A stretch of DNA of 36,464 nucleotides from an uncultured Mucilaginibacter sp. (GTDB lineage: Bacteria > Bacteroidota > Bacteroidia > Sphingobacteriales > Sphingobacteriaceae), in contig CAJYSL010000370.1 in the NCBI GenBank assembly GCA_913777515.1, positions 1 through 36,464 on the forward strand, written 5' to 3'. Position 1 is the first letter of the stretch; every line of letters begins with the position of its first letter. Shown piece after piece: positions 6,550 to 15,192 of this stretch. The notes under the pieces were generated by a model that saw only the letters and a list, made by a program, of their open reading frames with translations, had not been told where the DNA came from and did no database searches. Both the position numbers and the translations under genes were made by a program.

Positions 6550-9221
6550 GAACGGCAATTACCGTAATCGTTATCTGTATCTGCACTTTCCTGTTTACCA
6601 CCGATGGCCTGGCACAAACCATTAAGGGCACAGTTACCGACAGCGCCGGGAAAGTTGTGCCCTATGCCAATGCAAAGTTGATGGGAGCGGGTAATCTCAT
6701 TATTGGTTTTACAGCTACCGATAATAAGGGGGCATATAGCCTGCCTGTACCCGCAGATGGCACTCAAGGTGATTTACGGGTAGAAATCAGTTCGGTGGGT
6801 TTTAAAAAGCAAAGCAAGCCGGTGGAGGATTTCTCGTCACCGTATAATTTTGTTTTGAGCCATTCGGTTAACCAGCTGCAGGCGGTTAACGTAAAAAACA
6901 CTGCACCCCGGCTTAAGGTTAGGGGAGATACCATTAGTTACAAAGTATCGGAGTTTACCAGTCCGCAGGATAGGGTAATTGGCGATGTTATTAAAAAACT
7001 GCCTGGTGTAGAGGTGGACGACAATGGCAAGATTAAATACAACGGTAAAAGTATATCTAACCTGTACATCGGCGGAGATAATCTGCTGGATGATAAATAC
7101 AACATCGCTACCAAAACCATCCCGAACGGCGTGGTAGACCAGGTACAGGTAATGGAAAACCATCAGCCCGTTAAGGCCTTACAAAACAAAGTGGTGAGCG
7201 ATGATGTAGCACTCAACTTAACTATTAAGCCGGATGCTAAAATGCAGATGGTGGGGCAAGGCAATGTGGGCGGCGGTTTACCCGGTAAATACGACGGCAC
7301 TATTAACGCCATGATGTTTAAAGATAAATATAAGGCAGTTAACTACGTTAAAGGCAACAATACCGGTGTTGATATTCAGAATGATTTGGTATCGCACAAC
7401 CTGAGTAATTACTTAAACAGGTTAGACAATAACAAGCCTCAAAACTTATTGTCGTTAGGGGCAGCGGGCAACCCGAATTTACCTACCAACCGATACCTGT
7501 TTAACCAGTCGGGCTTGATTAACTTAAACAACCTGGTGAATGTAAAAAAGGATGTGCAGTTAAAAGCTAATCTATCGTACCTGCACGACAGGCAACTGCA
7601 GAACTATGTAAAAGTGCGCGAAACTTATTTGCCCGGCGATACTATCCGTTACACCGAGTTGCAGGACAATCGTAAGCGGCCCGATTTATTGCATGCCCAG
7701 GCCACGCTTAACATCAACAAAATAAATTATTACCTGAACAATACCCTGTTAACCGACTACGAGCAATACCGTTCAACATCGGCATTGAACGCTAACGGTG
7801 TTGGGTCCAGCCAGGCATTAAAAAATAACCGTTTAGATTTCTCTAATGAGTTTAATTTGATGAAGACATACAATTCAGGCAATATACTGGAGGCTTATTC
7901 TTACATCAACCGTTTAAGCAATCCAGAAAGCCGGGTATTACAGCCGGGTATTAATCAGGATGCGTTTAATCAAAACCTTCCTTACGCACAGTTGCTGCAA
8001 ACGGCTAATATCCCCACGTGGTTTACCAATAATTACTTATCGTTAAAACATGCGGGCGACAAAATTACGCAATCCTACAAAGCCGGCGTTAGTTTGCAGT
8101 CGCAAAATTTAAATTCGGCCTTAACCGTAATTCAAATCAACGGTAACACCACCGCGGCCAACAACCAGTCGGTTAATAACCTGGATTGGCGCAAAACAAA
8201 AAGCTACGCGGAGGCTGCTTTTGATGTGCCCGGCGAAAAGCTAAAGTTGGGTGTACGACTGCCTTTGAGTTTACAGCACATTGCTTATTCAGACCGCACC
8301 TATAATTTGGACAAGGCATTAACGCGCCTATATTTTGACCCAAGTTTATTTGTTAAATATGCTACCGCTGCCGAGCAATATGTAACCGCTGCCTATAATT
8401 TTAAGAACGATATCGGAGATATTACCCAGGCTTACCGTGGCGATATACTCACCAACTACCGCACGCTTAATGCTAATTATGCCAACCTGGCCGAGCGAAA
8501 AACACAAAATGCTACGGTAGGATACAATTATCGTAAAGCTTTAAAACTGTTTTTTTGGGGAGTAACAGCCGGGTATAACCACATTGCCGTAAATAATATT
8601 ACCTCGGCCGTGCTAACCGATAACTTTCAGCGCATGGTTGTGCTGCCTTATGCCAACAGCATCAGCACGTGGTCGGTAGCAGGAAGTACCAGCAAATATG
8701 TGTACAGTTTGCATACTACCTTTGGCGCAGGCTACTCGTGGTCTACCAACAAATACAACCAGATTTTAAATAATGTACTGTTGCCGTATACCAATTATAG
8801 CAACGTGGTTAATGGAAGCGCCGAAACCAAAATAAGCAATCAGCTTAATTTAAGTTATCGTATCACGGCTACACGTACAACCAGTCGTTCATCGGTTGAA
8901 GGCTCAGGCACCACGGGTATTACTCAGTTGCAGCACCAGGGTTCTATCAACTACAATCCGCTCAACAACCTGTTCCTAAGGTTATCCGGCGACCACTATT
9001 ACACAAACCAAAGCTTGCGTAACGATTTAAACTATTCTTTTGCCGATTTTTCGGCCCGTTACAAAATAAATAAGCGTAATACTGATTTAGAATTGACGAT
9101 GCTTAACATCTTCAATACAAAAACCTATAGTGCACCATTTCTTACGGCCAATAATTTTACTAATAGCGTATACCAGTTACCCGGCCGCATGGTAACGCTC
9201 AAAGCGTCTTTTAATTTTTAA
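6546..9221 (+). CDS. TonB-dependent-receptor-like outer-membrane protein with carboxypeptidase-regulatory N-domain
   Basis: Outer-membrane beta-barrel of 891 residues. A signal peptide covers about 1-24 (ending GLAQ). A CarboxypepD_reg-like Ig fold follows (TIKGTVTDSAGKVVPYANAKL onward, about 25-105). A plug-like segment (VIGDVIKKLPGVEVDDNGKI, NGKSISNLYIGGDNLLDDKY) comes at about 140-200, and the rest is barrel-type alternating sequence ending in an aromatic residue (SFNF). There is no clear SusC-type TonB box. It resembles the barrel proteins paired with GLPGLI proteins. Substrate is unknown. It is second in the operon and ends at a hairpin (9238-9283). Confidence 0.85.
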   Translation: MRTAITVIVICICTFLFTTDGLAQTIKGTVTDSAGKVVPYANAKLMGAGNLIIGFTATDNKGAYSLPVPADGTQGDLRVEISSVGFKKQSKPVEDFSSPYNFVLSHSVNQLQAVNVKNTAPRLKVRGDTISYKVSEFTSPQDRVIGDVIKKLPGVEVDDNGKIKYNGKSISNLYIGGDNLLDDKYNIATKTIPNGVVDQVQVMENHQPVKALQNKVVSDDVALNLTIKPDAKMQMVGQGNVGGGLPGKYDGTINAMMFKDKYKAVNYVKGNNTGVDIQNDLVSHNLSNYLNRLDNNKPQNLLSLGAAGNPNLPTNRYLFNQSGLINLNNLVNVKKDVQLKANLSYLHDRQLQNYVKVRETYLPGDTIRYTELQDNRKRPDLLHAQATLNINKINYYLNNTLLTDYEQYRSTSALNANGVGSSQALKNNRLDFSNEFNLMKTYNSGNILEAYSYINRLSNPESRVLQPGINQDAFNQNLPYAQLLQTANIPTWFTNNYLSLKHAGDKITQSYKAGVSLQSQNLNSALTVIQINGNTTAANNQSVNNLDWRKTKSYAEAAFDVPGEKLKLGVRLPLSLQHIAYSDRTYNLDKALTRLYFDPSLFVKYATAAEQYVTAAYNFKNDIGDITQAYRGDILTNYRTLNANYANLAERKTQNATVGYNYRKALKLFFWGVTAGYNHIAVNNITSAVLTDNFQRMVVLPYANSISTWSVAGSTSKYVYSLHTTFGAGYSWSTNKYNQILNNVLLPYTNYSNVVNGSAETKISNQLNLSYRITATRTTSRSSVEGSGTTGITQLQHQGSINYNPLNNLFLRLSGDHYYTNQSLRNDLNYSFADFSARYKINKRNTDLELTMLNIFNTKTYSAPFLTANNFTNSVYQLPGRMVTLKASFNF

Positions 9222-9237
9222 GGTCGATAGCAAAGAA

Positions 9238-9283
9238 AGAACTCAAAGAATAACTTCAGTAGTAATGTTATTCTTTGAGTTCT
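9238..9283. terminator. Bidirectional hairpin between the TonB gene and the MarR gene
   Basis: A 17-bp perfect stem (9238-9254 with 9267-9283, loop 12) lies between the convergent genes and overlaps the last codons and stop of the MarR-like gene. T-tracts are weak on both sides, so it may act more as an mRNA 3' end than as a strong terminator. Confidence 0.55.
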
Positions 9284-9723
9284 ATAGATACCTTTTTGCT
9301 CAGATTATTGATGATGCGGTCCAGGGTATCAATTACCTGGTTATAATCGTCTTCGGTAATGCCCTGCATCATAGTTACCAGTTGTTTTTCGTAGGTGCGG
9401 TTAACGCTGTCGTACAGCCGTTTGCCGGCATCTGTAAACTGGTAGTTTTTATTCTCGTTAGCCTTAATCCAGCCACGGGTAGCCAGGTTATCAATTATGC
9501 CGTTTAGCCTGTCTAAGCTTAAAAAATACTTAACCTGCTCGTGGTGCGCTTCAACATTGATATAGGTTTTACTGGCTATCGTGCGTAAAACCATCCAATG
9601 GTAGCGGGTAATGCAATGCCTGTCAAAAGCGTCGTCAAAAAACGCAGTAATTAAGTGATCGGCTTCTTTTAAATACCACCCAATTGGTTTGGGTAGTCCA
9701 TGTTCGTCGGTAACAGGCGTCAT
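9268..9723 (-). CDS. MarR-type winged-helix transcriptional regulator
   Basis: Cytosolic DNA-binding protein of 151 residues, presumably a dimer. The order fits MarR: an N-terminal helix, a wHTH core (ITRYHWMVLRTIASKTYINVEA, then FLSLDRLNGIIDNLATRGWIKANENKNYQFTDAGKRLYD with the wing), and a C-terminal dimerisation helix (DDYNQVIDTLDRIINNLSKKV). It lies 11 bases after the SHOCT gene and is probably cotranscribed. It converges on the GLPGLI/TonB operon whose promoter bears tandem palindromes, making it the nearest candidate to bind them; this is not shown. Confidence 0.8.
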   Translation of the reverse strand: MTPVTDEHGLPKPIGWYLKEADHLITAFFDDAFDRHCITRYHWMVLRTIASKTYINVEAHHEQVKYFLSLDRLNGIIDNLATRGWIKANENKNYQFTDAGKRLYDSVNRTYEKQLVTMMQGITEDDYNQVIDTLDRIINNLSKKVSIELKE

Positions 9724-9734
9724 AAACTGTATAA

Positions 9735-10391
9735 TTACAGCTCACTTAACAATTCCAGTTTCTTTTGGTTGTATTCTTCCTGCGAAATCAGTCCGTTATC
9801 AAACAGCAATTTTAGTTTTTTTAGTTTTTCGGTCAGCTCATCAGGCTTTTGTTCTACCACGGGTTCGGGTGCTGGAGCCGGTGCCGGAGCTGGTGGAGGT
9901 GTCGGGGCAACGGGCGGTGCAAAGGTTTGCTGAGAAGGTGCTTGAGTCTCAAACGGATTAAACGGGTTATATGGCGTGTTCTGAACCTTGTGTAGTTCTT
10001 CGCGCTTGCGTTCGTTTTCGCGGCATTCCTGCGAAAACTGGTAAAGTTTGCGGCCTTGCACCTTTGGTAAATAGTCAACGCTCATTTCGGCGCCCTGTAC
10101 GGTTTTGATGGTAAATACCGAGCCGATGATTTCTTCTTTCATGTTGACGTCGGCAATGTCTTTCCAAACAAAATCAACAAATTTTAACGATAAACCCAGA
10201 TTGGCCGGCGAAAAAAACAGTACCCGCCTGTTGGTGATTACTATACAATCGGGCAACAGGTTTACCAACGGCTTTTTTTGCGTGGCGATGTACATCGTAT
10301 CTTCGCCCGGTGGCAGTAGTTCTACCAGGCGGCTATAAACTTTCTCAACCGCTTTTGGGTCCTGCTGCTCATTTAGAAACTTTTCAATCAT
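9735..10391 (-). CDS. PH-like domain protein with C-terminal SHOCT domain
   Basis: Predicted cytosolic protein of 218 residues with no signal peptide or membrane helix. Residues about 30-120 look like a bacterial PH/YokE-like domain (CIVITNRRVLFFSPANLGLSLKF, WKDIADVNMKEEIIGSVFTIKT). A Pro/Ala-rich linker of alternating PA units spans about 150-182. The last 33 residues form a SHOCT domain (LKKLKLLFDNGLISQEEYNQKKLELLSEL). SHOCT modules are short oligomerisation or interaction tails in many proteins; the molecular role here is unknown. It is the first gene of a probable operon with the MarR regulator. Confidence 0.78.
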   Translation of the reverse strand: MIEKFLNEQQDPKAVEKVYSRLVELLPPGEDTMYIATQKKPLVNLLPDCIVITNRRVLFFSPANLGLSLKFVDFVWKDIADVNMKEEIIGSVFTIKTVQGAEMSVDYLPKVQGRKLYQFSQECRENERKREELHKVQNTPYNPFNPFETQAPSQQTFAPPVAPTPPPAPAPAPAPEPVVEQKPDELTEKLKKLKLLFDNGLISQEEYNQKKLELLSEL

Positions 10392-10418
10392 AGTACAACA
10401 TCATTGTATTGTGGTAAC

Positions 10419-10447
10419 CAAATGTAACAATAATCCGTCATCTGCAA
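10419..10447 (-). promoter_or_regulatory. Promoter of the SHOCT-marR operon
   Basis: On the minus strand TACATTTG (10426 to 10419) fits TAnnTTTG, and TTG (10447 to 10445) lies 18 bases upstream as a -33 partner. The element is 28 bases before the SHOCT gene start. Confidence 0.45.
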
Positions 10448-10769
10448 TAGACCCGGTTAGTATAACCCAAAATGTATGCAGAAGCATATAACCGCCTGTT
10501 AAACCGTGAATATTTAATTATACAATTGTCTTAATTGCCGGATAGTAAAAGTTGCAACGCTTAAATGATTTTCGTTCGGGTTAAAGTGTGTTTCACACTT
10601 GCAATAACTGCGTTCACGTAAAAAATAAGATACGAATTATTTAATAGTTAATTATGGGGCATTTTGGCAACGTATTTGAAACGAAATGCGCGGAAAGTTG
10701 AGTGTAGGTTAAAATGACCTTTAATTTATCTTCCTTAACTGTTTATTGATAATACAAACAAGTAAGATA
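10448..10769. other. Intergenic region without a recognised gene
   Basis: About 320 bases separate the leftward SHOCT operon promoter from the small rightward gene at 10770. It is AT-rich. I saw no hairpin, repeat, RNA gene or exact TAnnTTTG rightward promoter. Confidence 0.4.
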
Positions 10770-11018
10770 ATGTTTAAACGTATATTTAAAATTGAGTTCG
10801 TATACTTAAAAAATAAGTTTAAGGCAACTGTGTTTGAATCTGACTATCCTGGTGGCCTTACCATGTACAAAATTAAGTCAAGCGACACTAAATATTGGAT
10901 GCTTAAAGCCGGGAACAGCTGGAAAGTTTTGGGTGATGTCAACCTCAACTCATCGCTCAAAAACCTGATTGTTGCCGAGTTGGAAAAAACTCAATCGCTG
11001 CAAAGTACAGCGGCATAA
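10770..11018 (+). CDS. Small hypothetical protein (82 aa)
   Basis: The start is the ATG at 10770; a TTG eight codons upstream is less likely. The product is lysine-rich at the N-terminus (MFKRIFKIEFVYLKNKFKA) and has a compact pattern: a YKIKSSDTKYWMLKAGNSWKVLG core, then LNSSLKNLIVAELEKTQ, predicted as a beta-sheet followed by a helix. There is no signal peptide or membrane segment. I do not recognise the family. It converges on the glycosidase gene only 10 bases later with no terminator between. Confidence 0.6.
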   Translation: MFKRIFKIEFVYLKNKFKATVFESDYPGGLTMYKIKSSDTKYWMLKAGNSWKVLGDVNLNSSLKNLIVAELEKTQSLQSTAA

Positions 11019-11028
11019 CTTTGCCGTT

Positions 11029-12636
11029 TCAGTTGGGTAGTGGCTCCACTAAGACCGGCGTTTCCGTTACTTCAATCAATAATTTTCCGCTCTTAATATC
11101 GACTGTATGGTCTGAAGTTTTTTCAGAGTCATAATTGAGTTTATGAACAACTGCTTTCTTAGCGCCAGGTAAGGCGAGTGTGTAATTAGATACCGTGCCA
11201 TTTTGAGTTGGCTGCACCAATACGTACATGGTTTTTTTACCATACTGATATAAATCGACAAAAGGCACTTGGCTAATGGTTTTGCGATAACTATAAGCAC
11301 CTAACAGATTTTTTGTCTGCAGGATGAAATTAGCTGCCGGCCGGCGTTTCAAATCTTCTGTCACTAATCCTGACGAAGCATATTGCACCGGGTTAGCCAG
11401 GTTGTCATCAAACAGCATATAAAAAAATAACTTTTGAATGCCATTGCGTGCATATAATAATGCAGTTCTGATAGTCCAATCAGCTTGTGTTTGCAAAATG
11501 GTTTTAGGACCGATGGTAATTGCACGCTGAGGGCTTTGTGCATTAACATCGTACCCAGCTTCGGTAACCCATACCGGCAAATGGTACTGGTTACCTAATA
11601 GAGCAAACTGCGCGGCTATTTCGGCCGCTTCCGATTGTTCAGGAGCGACGCCCTGCGTGGCCTGGTCATGGTGTTCCAAATGGTCATTGGCATACAGGTG
11701 AAAATTAATCACATCGAAACAAAAGTTAATGCTGCCATCTGCTTTGTAGCCCCGGTTTTTCCGGCACCATTCAATCATCGATTTCACATAATTAACATCG
11801 GTTTTAGCCAGGCCGGCCATTACCACCTTCATGTTAGGGTCGGCTGTTTTTACGCCTGCGTCTTTTCCCAAAGTGCCTTTATGCCCATCGTAAAATGCCG
11901 AAAGGTTGGCAGCATATTCTTCGGCCGTCTGGTGCGCTTTATCACCTTTCCACCATTTATCGCGCTCGTTATCACATTCAATGTATTTTACCGTATTTAA
12001 TCCGGTGAGCGGCTGATTTATCTGGTCGGCCGTCCAGCGTGGCGACGAATCAATTTTTAAGAGAGATTTGTCAACCCGGCTGTTACTGCCATACCTGGCC
12101 GCAAACTGAAAGGCTGCCTTTGCCTGTAAAATATAGCTTGCAGGCTTGGCTTTATCGGCCCCATACGGCATGGGTACATTCTCGGCATCCCGCTGGTTAG
12201 CCGGATAGGTGTCTTGCAGCCAGTTCGGGCAGGTTTTTAAACATGCCAGCATATCAATTCCATCCGCTTTGCAGCGCTGGTATATGGCATCCAGATTCCA
12301 GCCGCCGCTATGGGCAGGGTTAAAAGTGAATTTGCCGGGTTTATCTTCAATGCGACCCCAGTCTAGGTAATGCCTTACGCCACCAAACGATTGTATGAGC
12401 TTCATTTTAGGCTCGTAAATCTCCATAGCGTTATTTGGGTCGTTGGGATTTTGCAAAAAGTTCCACTCAAAGGCGTTTACGCCCAGCATGTTTTTAAATG
12501 TATTGGTATCTTTTAAACTAAGCAGCCGGTTCAAGCCGGTACCCGGTTGCCTTTGGGTGCTTTTACAATTAAAAGAAAATAGGGAAGCCGCTAAGGCGAC
12601 GCAAATGAAAGCTTTCTGACCGGCGTGGTGTAACAT
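11029..12636 (-). CDS. Secreted clan GH-A type glycoside hydrolase (TIM barrel)
   Basis: The start is the ATG at 12636 (535 residues); the longer frame opens on TTG inside a hairpin. The N-terminus is a signal peptide with a possible lipidation cysteine at residue 24 (SLFSFNC), though the lipobox is loose. The barrel shows clan GH-A hallmarks: acid/base Asn-Glu at 223-224 (YIECDNERDKWW) and a likely nucleophile E359 in LPVWVTEAGYD. VINFHLYANDH and the WGRIEDKPGKF region also suit a beta-glycosidase. The exact GH family (GH39- or GH5-like) and substrate are not determinable here. A C-terminal beta-domain follows. It is transcribed alone and leftward. Confidence 0.75.
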   Translation of the reverse strand: MLHHAGQKAFICVALAASLFSFNCKSTQRQPGTGLNRLLSLKDTNTFKNMLGVNAFEWNFLQNPNDPNNAMEIYEPKMKLIQSFGGVRHYLDWGRIEDKPGKFTFNPAHSGGWNLDAIYQRCKADGIDMLACLKTCPNWLQDTYPANQRDAENVPMPYGADKAKPASYILQAKAAFQFAARYGSNSRVDKSLLKIDSSPRWTADQINQPLTGLNTVKYIECDNERDKWWKGDKAHQTAEEYAANLSAFYDGHKGTLGKDAGVKTADPNMKVVMAGLAKTDVNYVKSMIEWCRKNRGYKADGSINFCFDVINFHLYANDHLEHHDQATQGVAPEQSEAAEIAAQFALLGNQYHLPVWVTEAGYDVNAQSPQRAITIGPKTILQTQADWTIRTALLYARNGIQKLFFYMLFDDNLANPVQYASSGLVTEDLKRRPAANFILQTKNLLGAYSYRKTISQVPFVDLYQYGKKTMYVLVQPTQNGTVSNYTLALPGAKKAVVHKLNYDSEKTSDHTVDIKSGKLLIEVTETPVLVEPLPN

Positions 12637-12663
12637 CAGCGGCAAGTATAGCTGTAAAAGCAA

Positions 12664-12700
12664 CAAGGGGCAACAAACGTATATAATTTGTTGCCCCTTG
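12664..12700 (-). terminator. Hairpin after uridine kinase, overlapping the glycosidase leader
   Basis: A 14-bp perfect stem (12664-12677 with 12687-12700, loop 9) lies between the leftward uridine kinase stop and the glycosidase start. Reading leftward it is followed by TTGTTGCTTTT, a modest T-tract. The minus-strand sequence TACGTTTG (12681 to 12674), fitting the -7 consensus, falls in the loop and arm and could drive the glycosidase gene, 38 bases from its ATG. Confidence 0.6.
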
Positions 12701-12711
12701 GCTGGTGGTGG

Positions 12712-13359
12712 TTACTCGTTAAAGAGTTTATGTCTTAACTCGGCCGATATTTCGTCGGTAATCTTAATAATATCTTCGGCTACCTGGGTGTTGTTTACCA
12801 CAATTTTGTGGCAGGTTTCGCGGTAGGGGAGCAGGTATTCTTTATAAGCCGGTACTACGTGGTTGTGCCATTTATACAATACGTCATCGTTAGAGTATCC
12901 GCGCTCTTCCAAATCGCGTTTCAGGCGGCGCTGCAGAGCCACATCTTCATCAGTTTCTAAAAATATTTTAAGATTAAGCTGATTGGCAATATCCTCAAAA
13001 TGCAAAATAAACAGTCCTTCTACAATCAGTATCGGTGCCGGTTTAATTTCCAGCGTTTTGGGTATCGCGTTGGGGTTGTTAAAGGTATACTCTTTTTTGT
13101 AAATGGTCTGGTTGTTTACCAGCGCATTAATGTCTTGTATAAAATGTTCCCGGTCAATGGTGCGGGGTAAATCGAAATTGTAAAGCTTGTTTTCTTCCGG
13201 TGTCATGTTGTGTGCCACCGGGATGTAATAATCATCCTGCGATACTAAACAAATCTCATCGGCCGTAAAGTGCTCCAAAAAACATTTCAAAAAAAAAGTC
13301 TTGCCCGAGCCGCTTCCTCCGGCAATGCCTATAATATAGGGCTTATTCTTGTGACTCAT
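12712..13359 (-). CDS. udk: Uridine kinase
   Basis: Cytosolic enzyme phosphorylating uridine and cytidine to UMP and CMP in pyrimidine salvage. The P-loop GIAGGSGSGKT is at residues 11-21, followed by VSQDDYYIP, a conserved substrate-binding motif of uridine kinases, the NFDLPRTIDREHF segment and PILIVEGLFILH. The length of 215 residues is normal. It overlaps the preceding LysM gene by 17 bases, so translation is probably coupled. It is last in a three-gene leftward operon and is followed by a hairpin at 12664-12700. Confidence 0.94.
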   Translation of the reverse strand: MSHKNKPYIIGIAGGSGSGKTFFLKCFLEHFTADEICLVSQDDYYIPVAHNMTPEENKLYNFDLPRTIDREHFIQDINALVNNQTIYKKEYTFNNPNAIPKTLEIKPAPILIVEGLFILHFEDIANQLNLKIFLETDEDVALQRRLKRDLEERGYSNDDVLYKWHNHVVPAYKEYLLPYRETCHKIVVNNTQVAEDIIKITDEISAELRHKLFNE

Positions 13360-14314
13360 TAGGGGTTCCGTAGCTAATATTTACGTGAAAGCGTTTGTCG
13401 AGTGCACCCAGAGCGTCGGCTGCACTTTTGGTAAGCACCACCATTACATCTTTGGTGCTTTCGTTATCATTAAACCTGCCCACTACTTTGGCAAAAGTGG
13501 TGCGGTTGGTCATGGGGTTGGTTATTTTTAACACGGTGCCTACAGGCGCTGTACGGTGCAAGGCCAGCTTTTTGTTAGGGTCGAGGCCTAATCCGCTGTC
13601 GTCCATATACGTAGCCACTCCTTTTTCATTCCGTTCAGTAATGCCATAACGATTGGCAGGTAAGCGGCGTTCAACACCTGCGCTGTCTGTAGCTGCCACC
13701 CGGGTCGAGTCGCGCGGCATGGTTACCGGTGTGTTGACGGTGGGTTGTTGTACCCTGGTTTGTTGCTGCACCGTAGTTTGCGATTGTGCAGCAGTGGCCG
13801 GTTGTGTGGTTACCGTTGTTTGGACGGTAGTTACCTGAGGTTGCGCCGTCGGTGGAGGCGTTGCTGCTTTGATATTAAGCAGCTGCCCTGGCATCAAATT
13901 AGTCGATTTTAGATTATTCAGACTTACAATGTCTTCAACCTTCATGTTAAAACGTCTTGATATGGCATACAGCGATTCGCCTGCCGATACCTTATAAATC
14001 GTTGTGCCGTCGGTAGGGGTAGTAACAGCAGCTGTTGTTTGCGGTGTTGGCGATATAAAAGGCTGCTCGGTAGGTACCTTAATTACATTACCCACGCGCA
14101 TGGAGGCATTATTGTTAAACTGGATGATGACGTTGGGCTTAACGTTATAACGCCGGCCTATTGAAAAATAATTATCTCGGGGGTCAAGTTTATGCAGGAT
14201 TACTTTTTTTCCGTCCTGGTTTTCAACTCCAATAGAGTCTAAAACGGGGCTGGCTAAAACAGGTAAAGAACACAGGGATGATAAACCAGCTAATACAAAA
14301 ATCTTAAATGTCAT
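13343..14314 (-). CDS. Secreted LysM-repeat protein with RlpA-like double-psi beta-barrel domain
   Basis: Exported cell-wall protein of 323 residues. A signal peptide covers about 1-21. LysM-like repeat 1 is at about 40-80 (NYFSIGRRYNVKPNVIIQFNN) and LysM 2 at 106-149 (YKVSAGESLYAISRRFNMKV). A Thr/Gln/Pro-rich linker (about 150-210) precedes a C-terminal RlpA-like barrel (GLDPNKKLALHRTAPVGTV, ITNPMTNRTTFAKVVGRF). LysM domains bind peptidoglycan; RlpA-like barrels can be lytic transglycosylases or mere binders, and the activity here is untested. It sits between DUF4905 and uridine kinase with 15-base and overlapping junctions. Confidence 0.85.
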   Translation of the reverse strand: MTFKIFVLAGLSSLCSLPVLASPVLDSIGVENQDGKKVILHKLDPRDNYFSIGRRYNVKPNVIIQFNNNASMRVGNVIKVPTEQPFISPTPQTTAAVTTPTDGTTIYKVSAGESLYAISRRFNMKVEDIVSLNNLKSTNLMPGQLLNIKAATPPPTAQPQVTTVQTTVTTQPATAAQSQTTVQQQTRVQQPTVNTPVTMPRDSTRVAATDSAGVERRLPANRYGITERNEKGVATYMDDSGLGLDPNKKLALHRTAPVGTVLKITNPMTNRTTFAKVVGRFNDNESTKDVMVVLTKSAADALGALDKRFHVNISYGTPNESQE

Positions 14315-14329
14315 GTTAAACTTACTCAG

Positions 14330-15088
14330 CTATAAATTTAGTACCTTAATCTCCACCTTATCTTTTACATAGATAAGCTGATTACGGTATAACACAAACG
14401 CCTCGGGCTGCAATTTTTGTATATTGGTATTTAATATATCCTCAAAAATAAGTTGGCCGTTTTCAAGCACATACAGGCATTGCCGTAGCTGCCCGGCCCA
14501 AAGCGCGTGCAAAGATACAATTATCAGGTTATTGTATTCCAGGTAATGCACAATGTTTCGGTAAGGCTCGGCCGGTAGTTTGGGTAGGGTATCGTTCCAG
14601 TTGATGCTTTTGGGTACTGATAGCTGATTGTCGGGCACCTCGTCTGCGCCGGGTTGGTAACCACGAAGCAGAGTGCCGGTTTTAATATCCGCTATTTTTA
14701 AAACAGGCGGCTGAAAACGGCTGTCATATACGGCGGGGCCGTTCGCGGTCAAATGGTCAAACGTATAATTAAAATTGCTCCACAAAACTTTGCTTGAATG
14801 GGCTTCAATAGCTGCCAGTCCTTTGTGCGCCGGGCTGCCGGTAGCCTGGTAATAATGCAGCAGTAGTACACCATCAAAAGCAGATTCGATACCCGTCAGC
14901 CAGCTTTCGTCTATGGTATGGTCTTTAAAGTAGGTTTTGCCGGTGCTGAGGTCAAGGCCGGCGAAGCTTACTTTGCGGTCGTCTTTGCGGCGGGTTTCAA
15001 TAAATAAAATGTGGCTTATCGGGTCAATTTCCATTCGCCATATTTCTCCGGCAAAGTGCTCGGCAATTACCAGCTTTAACTGAGTCAT
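14330..15088 (-). CDS. DUF4905-like protein
   Basis: The start is the ATG at 15088 (252 residues); the longer frame begins with TTG. The sequence (HFAGEIWRMEIDPISHILFIETRRKDDRKVSFAGLDLSTGKTYF) matches my memory of DUF4905, found in Sphingobacteriaceae. The repeating pattern of strands with D-x-x-T-G turns and L-x-V-x-x-G-Q segments suggests a beta-propeller-like protein. No signal peptide is visible, so it is probably cytosolic. Function is unknown. It is the first gene of the operon with the LysM protein and uridine kinase, and divergent from dps. Confidence 0.7.
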   Translation of the reverse strand: MTQLKLVIAEHFAGEIWRMEIDPISHILFIETRRKDDRKVSFAGLDLSTGKTYFKDHTIDESWLTGIESAFDGVLLLHYYQATGSPAHKGLAAIEAHSSKVLWSNFNYTFDHLTANGPAVYDSRFQPPVLKIADIKTGTLLRGYQPGADEVPDNQLSVPKSINWNDTLPKLPAEPYRNIVHYLEYNNLIIVSLHALWAGQLRQCLYVLENGQLIFEDILNTNIQKLQPEAFVLYRNQLIYVKDKVEIKVLNL

Positions 15089-15137
15089 GCTTAAAAGTAA
15101 ACTTTTTATCAAAGCCGTCCAAAATGTTACCTTTTTT

Positions 15138-15158
15138 CAAACACTTAGTACGTGTTTG
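15138..15158. promoter_or_regulatory. Inverted repeat CAAACAC-N7-GTGTTTG upstream of dps
   Basis: Seven-base perfect arms (15138-15144 and 15152-15158) with a 7-base spacer lie 35 bases before the dps ATG, in the region shared with the divergent DUF4905 gene. Position suits a regulator site for a stress gene such as dps; the binding protein is unknown. Confidence 0.35.
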
Positions 15159-15192
15159 TGTTCGAATTTTAACATTACAACTACATAAGAAC

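Noticed and set aside
12637-12666. Upstream extension of the glycosidase gene to a TTG at 12666
   Set aside because: The extension lies in the hairpin arm and would add ten residues ahead of a good signal peptide that begins at the ATG at 12636.
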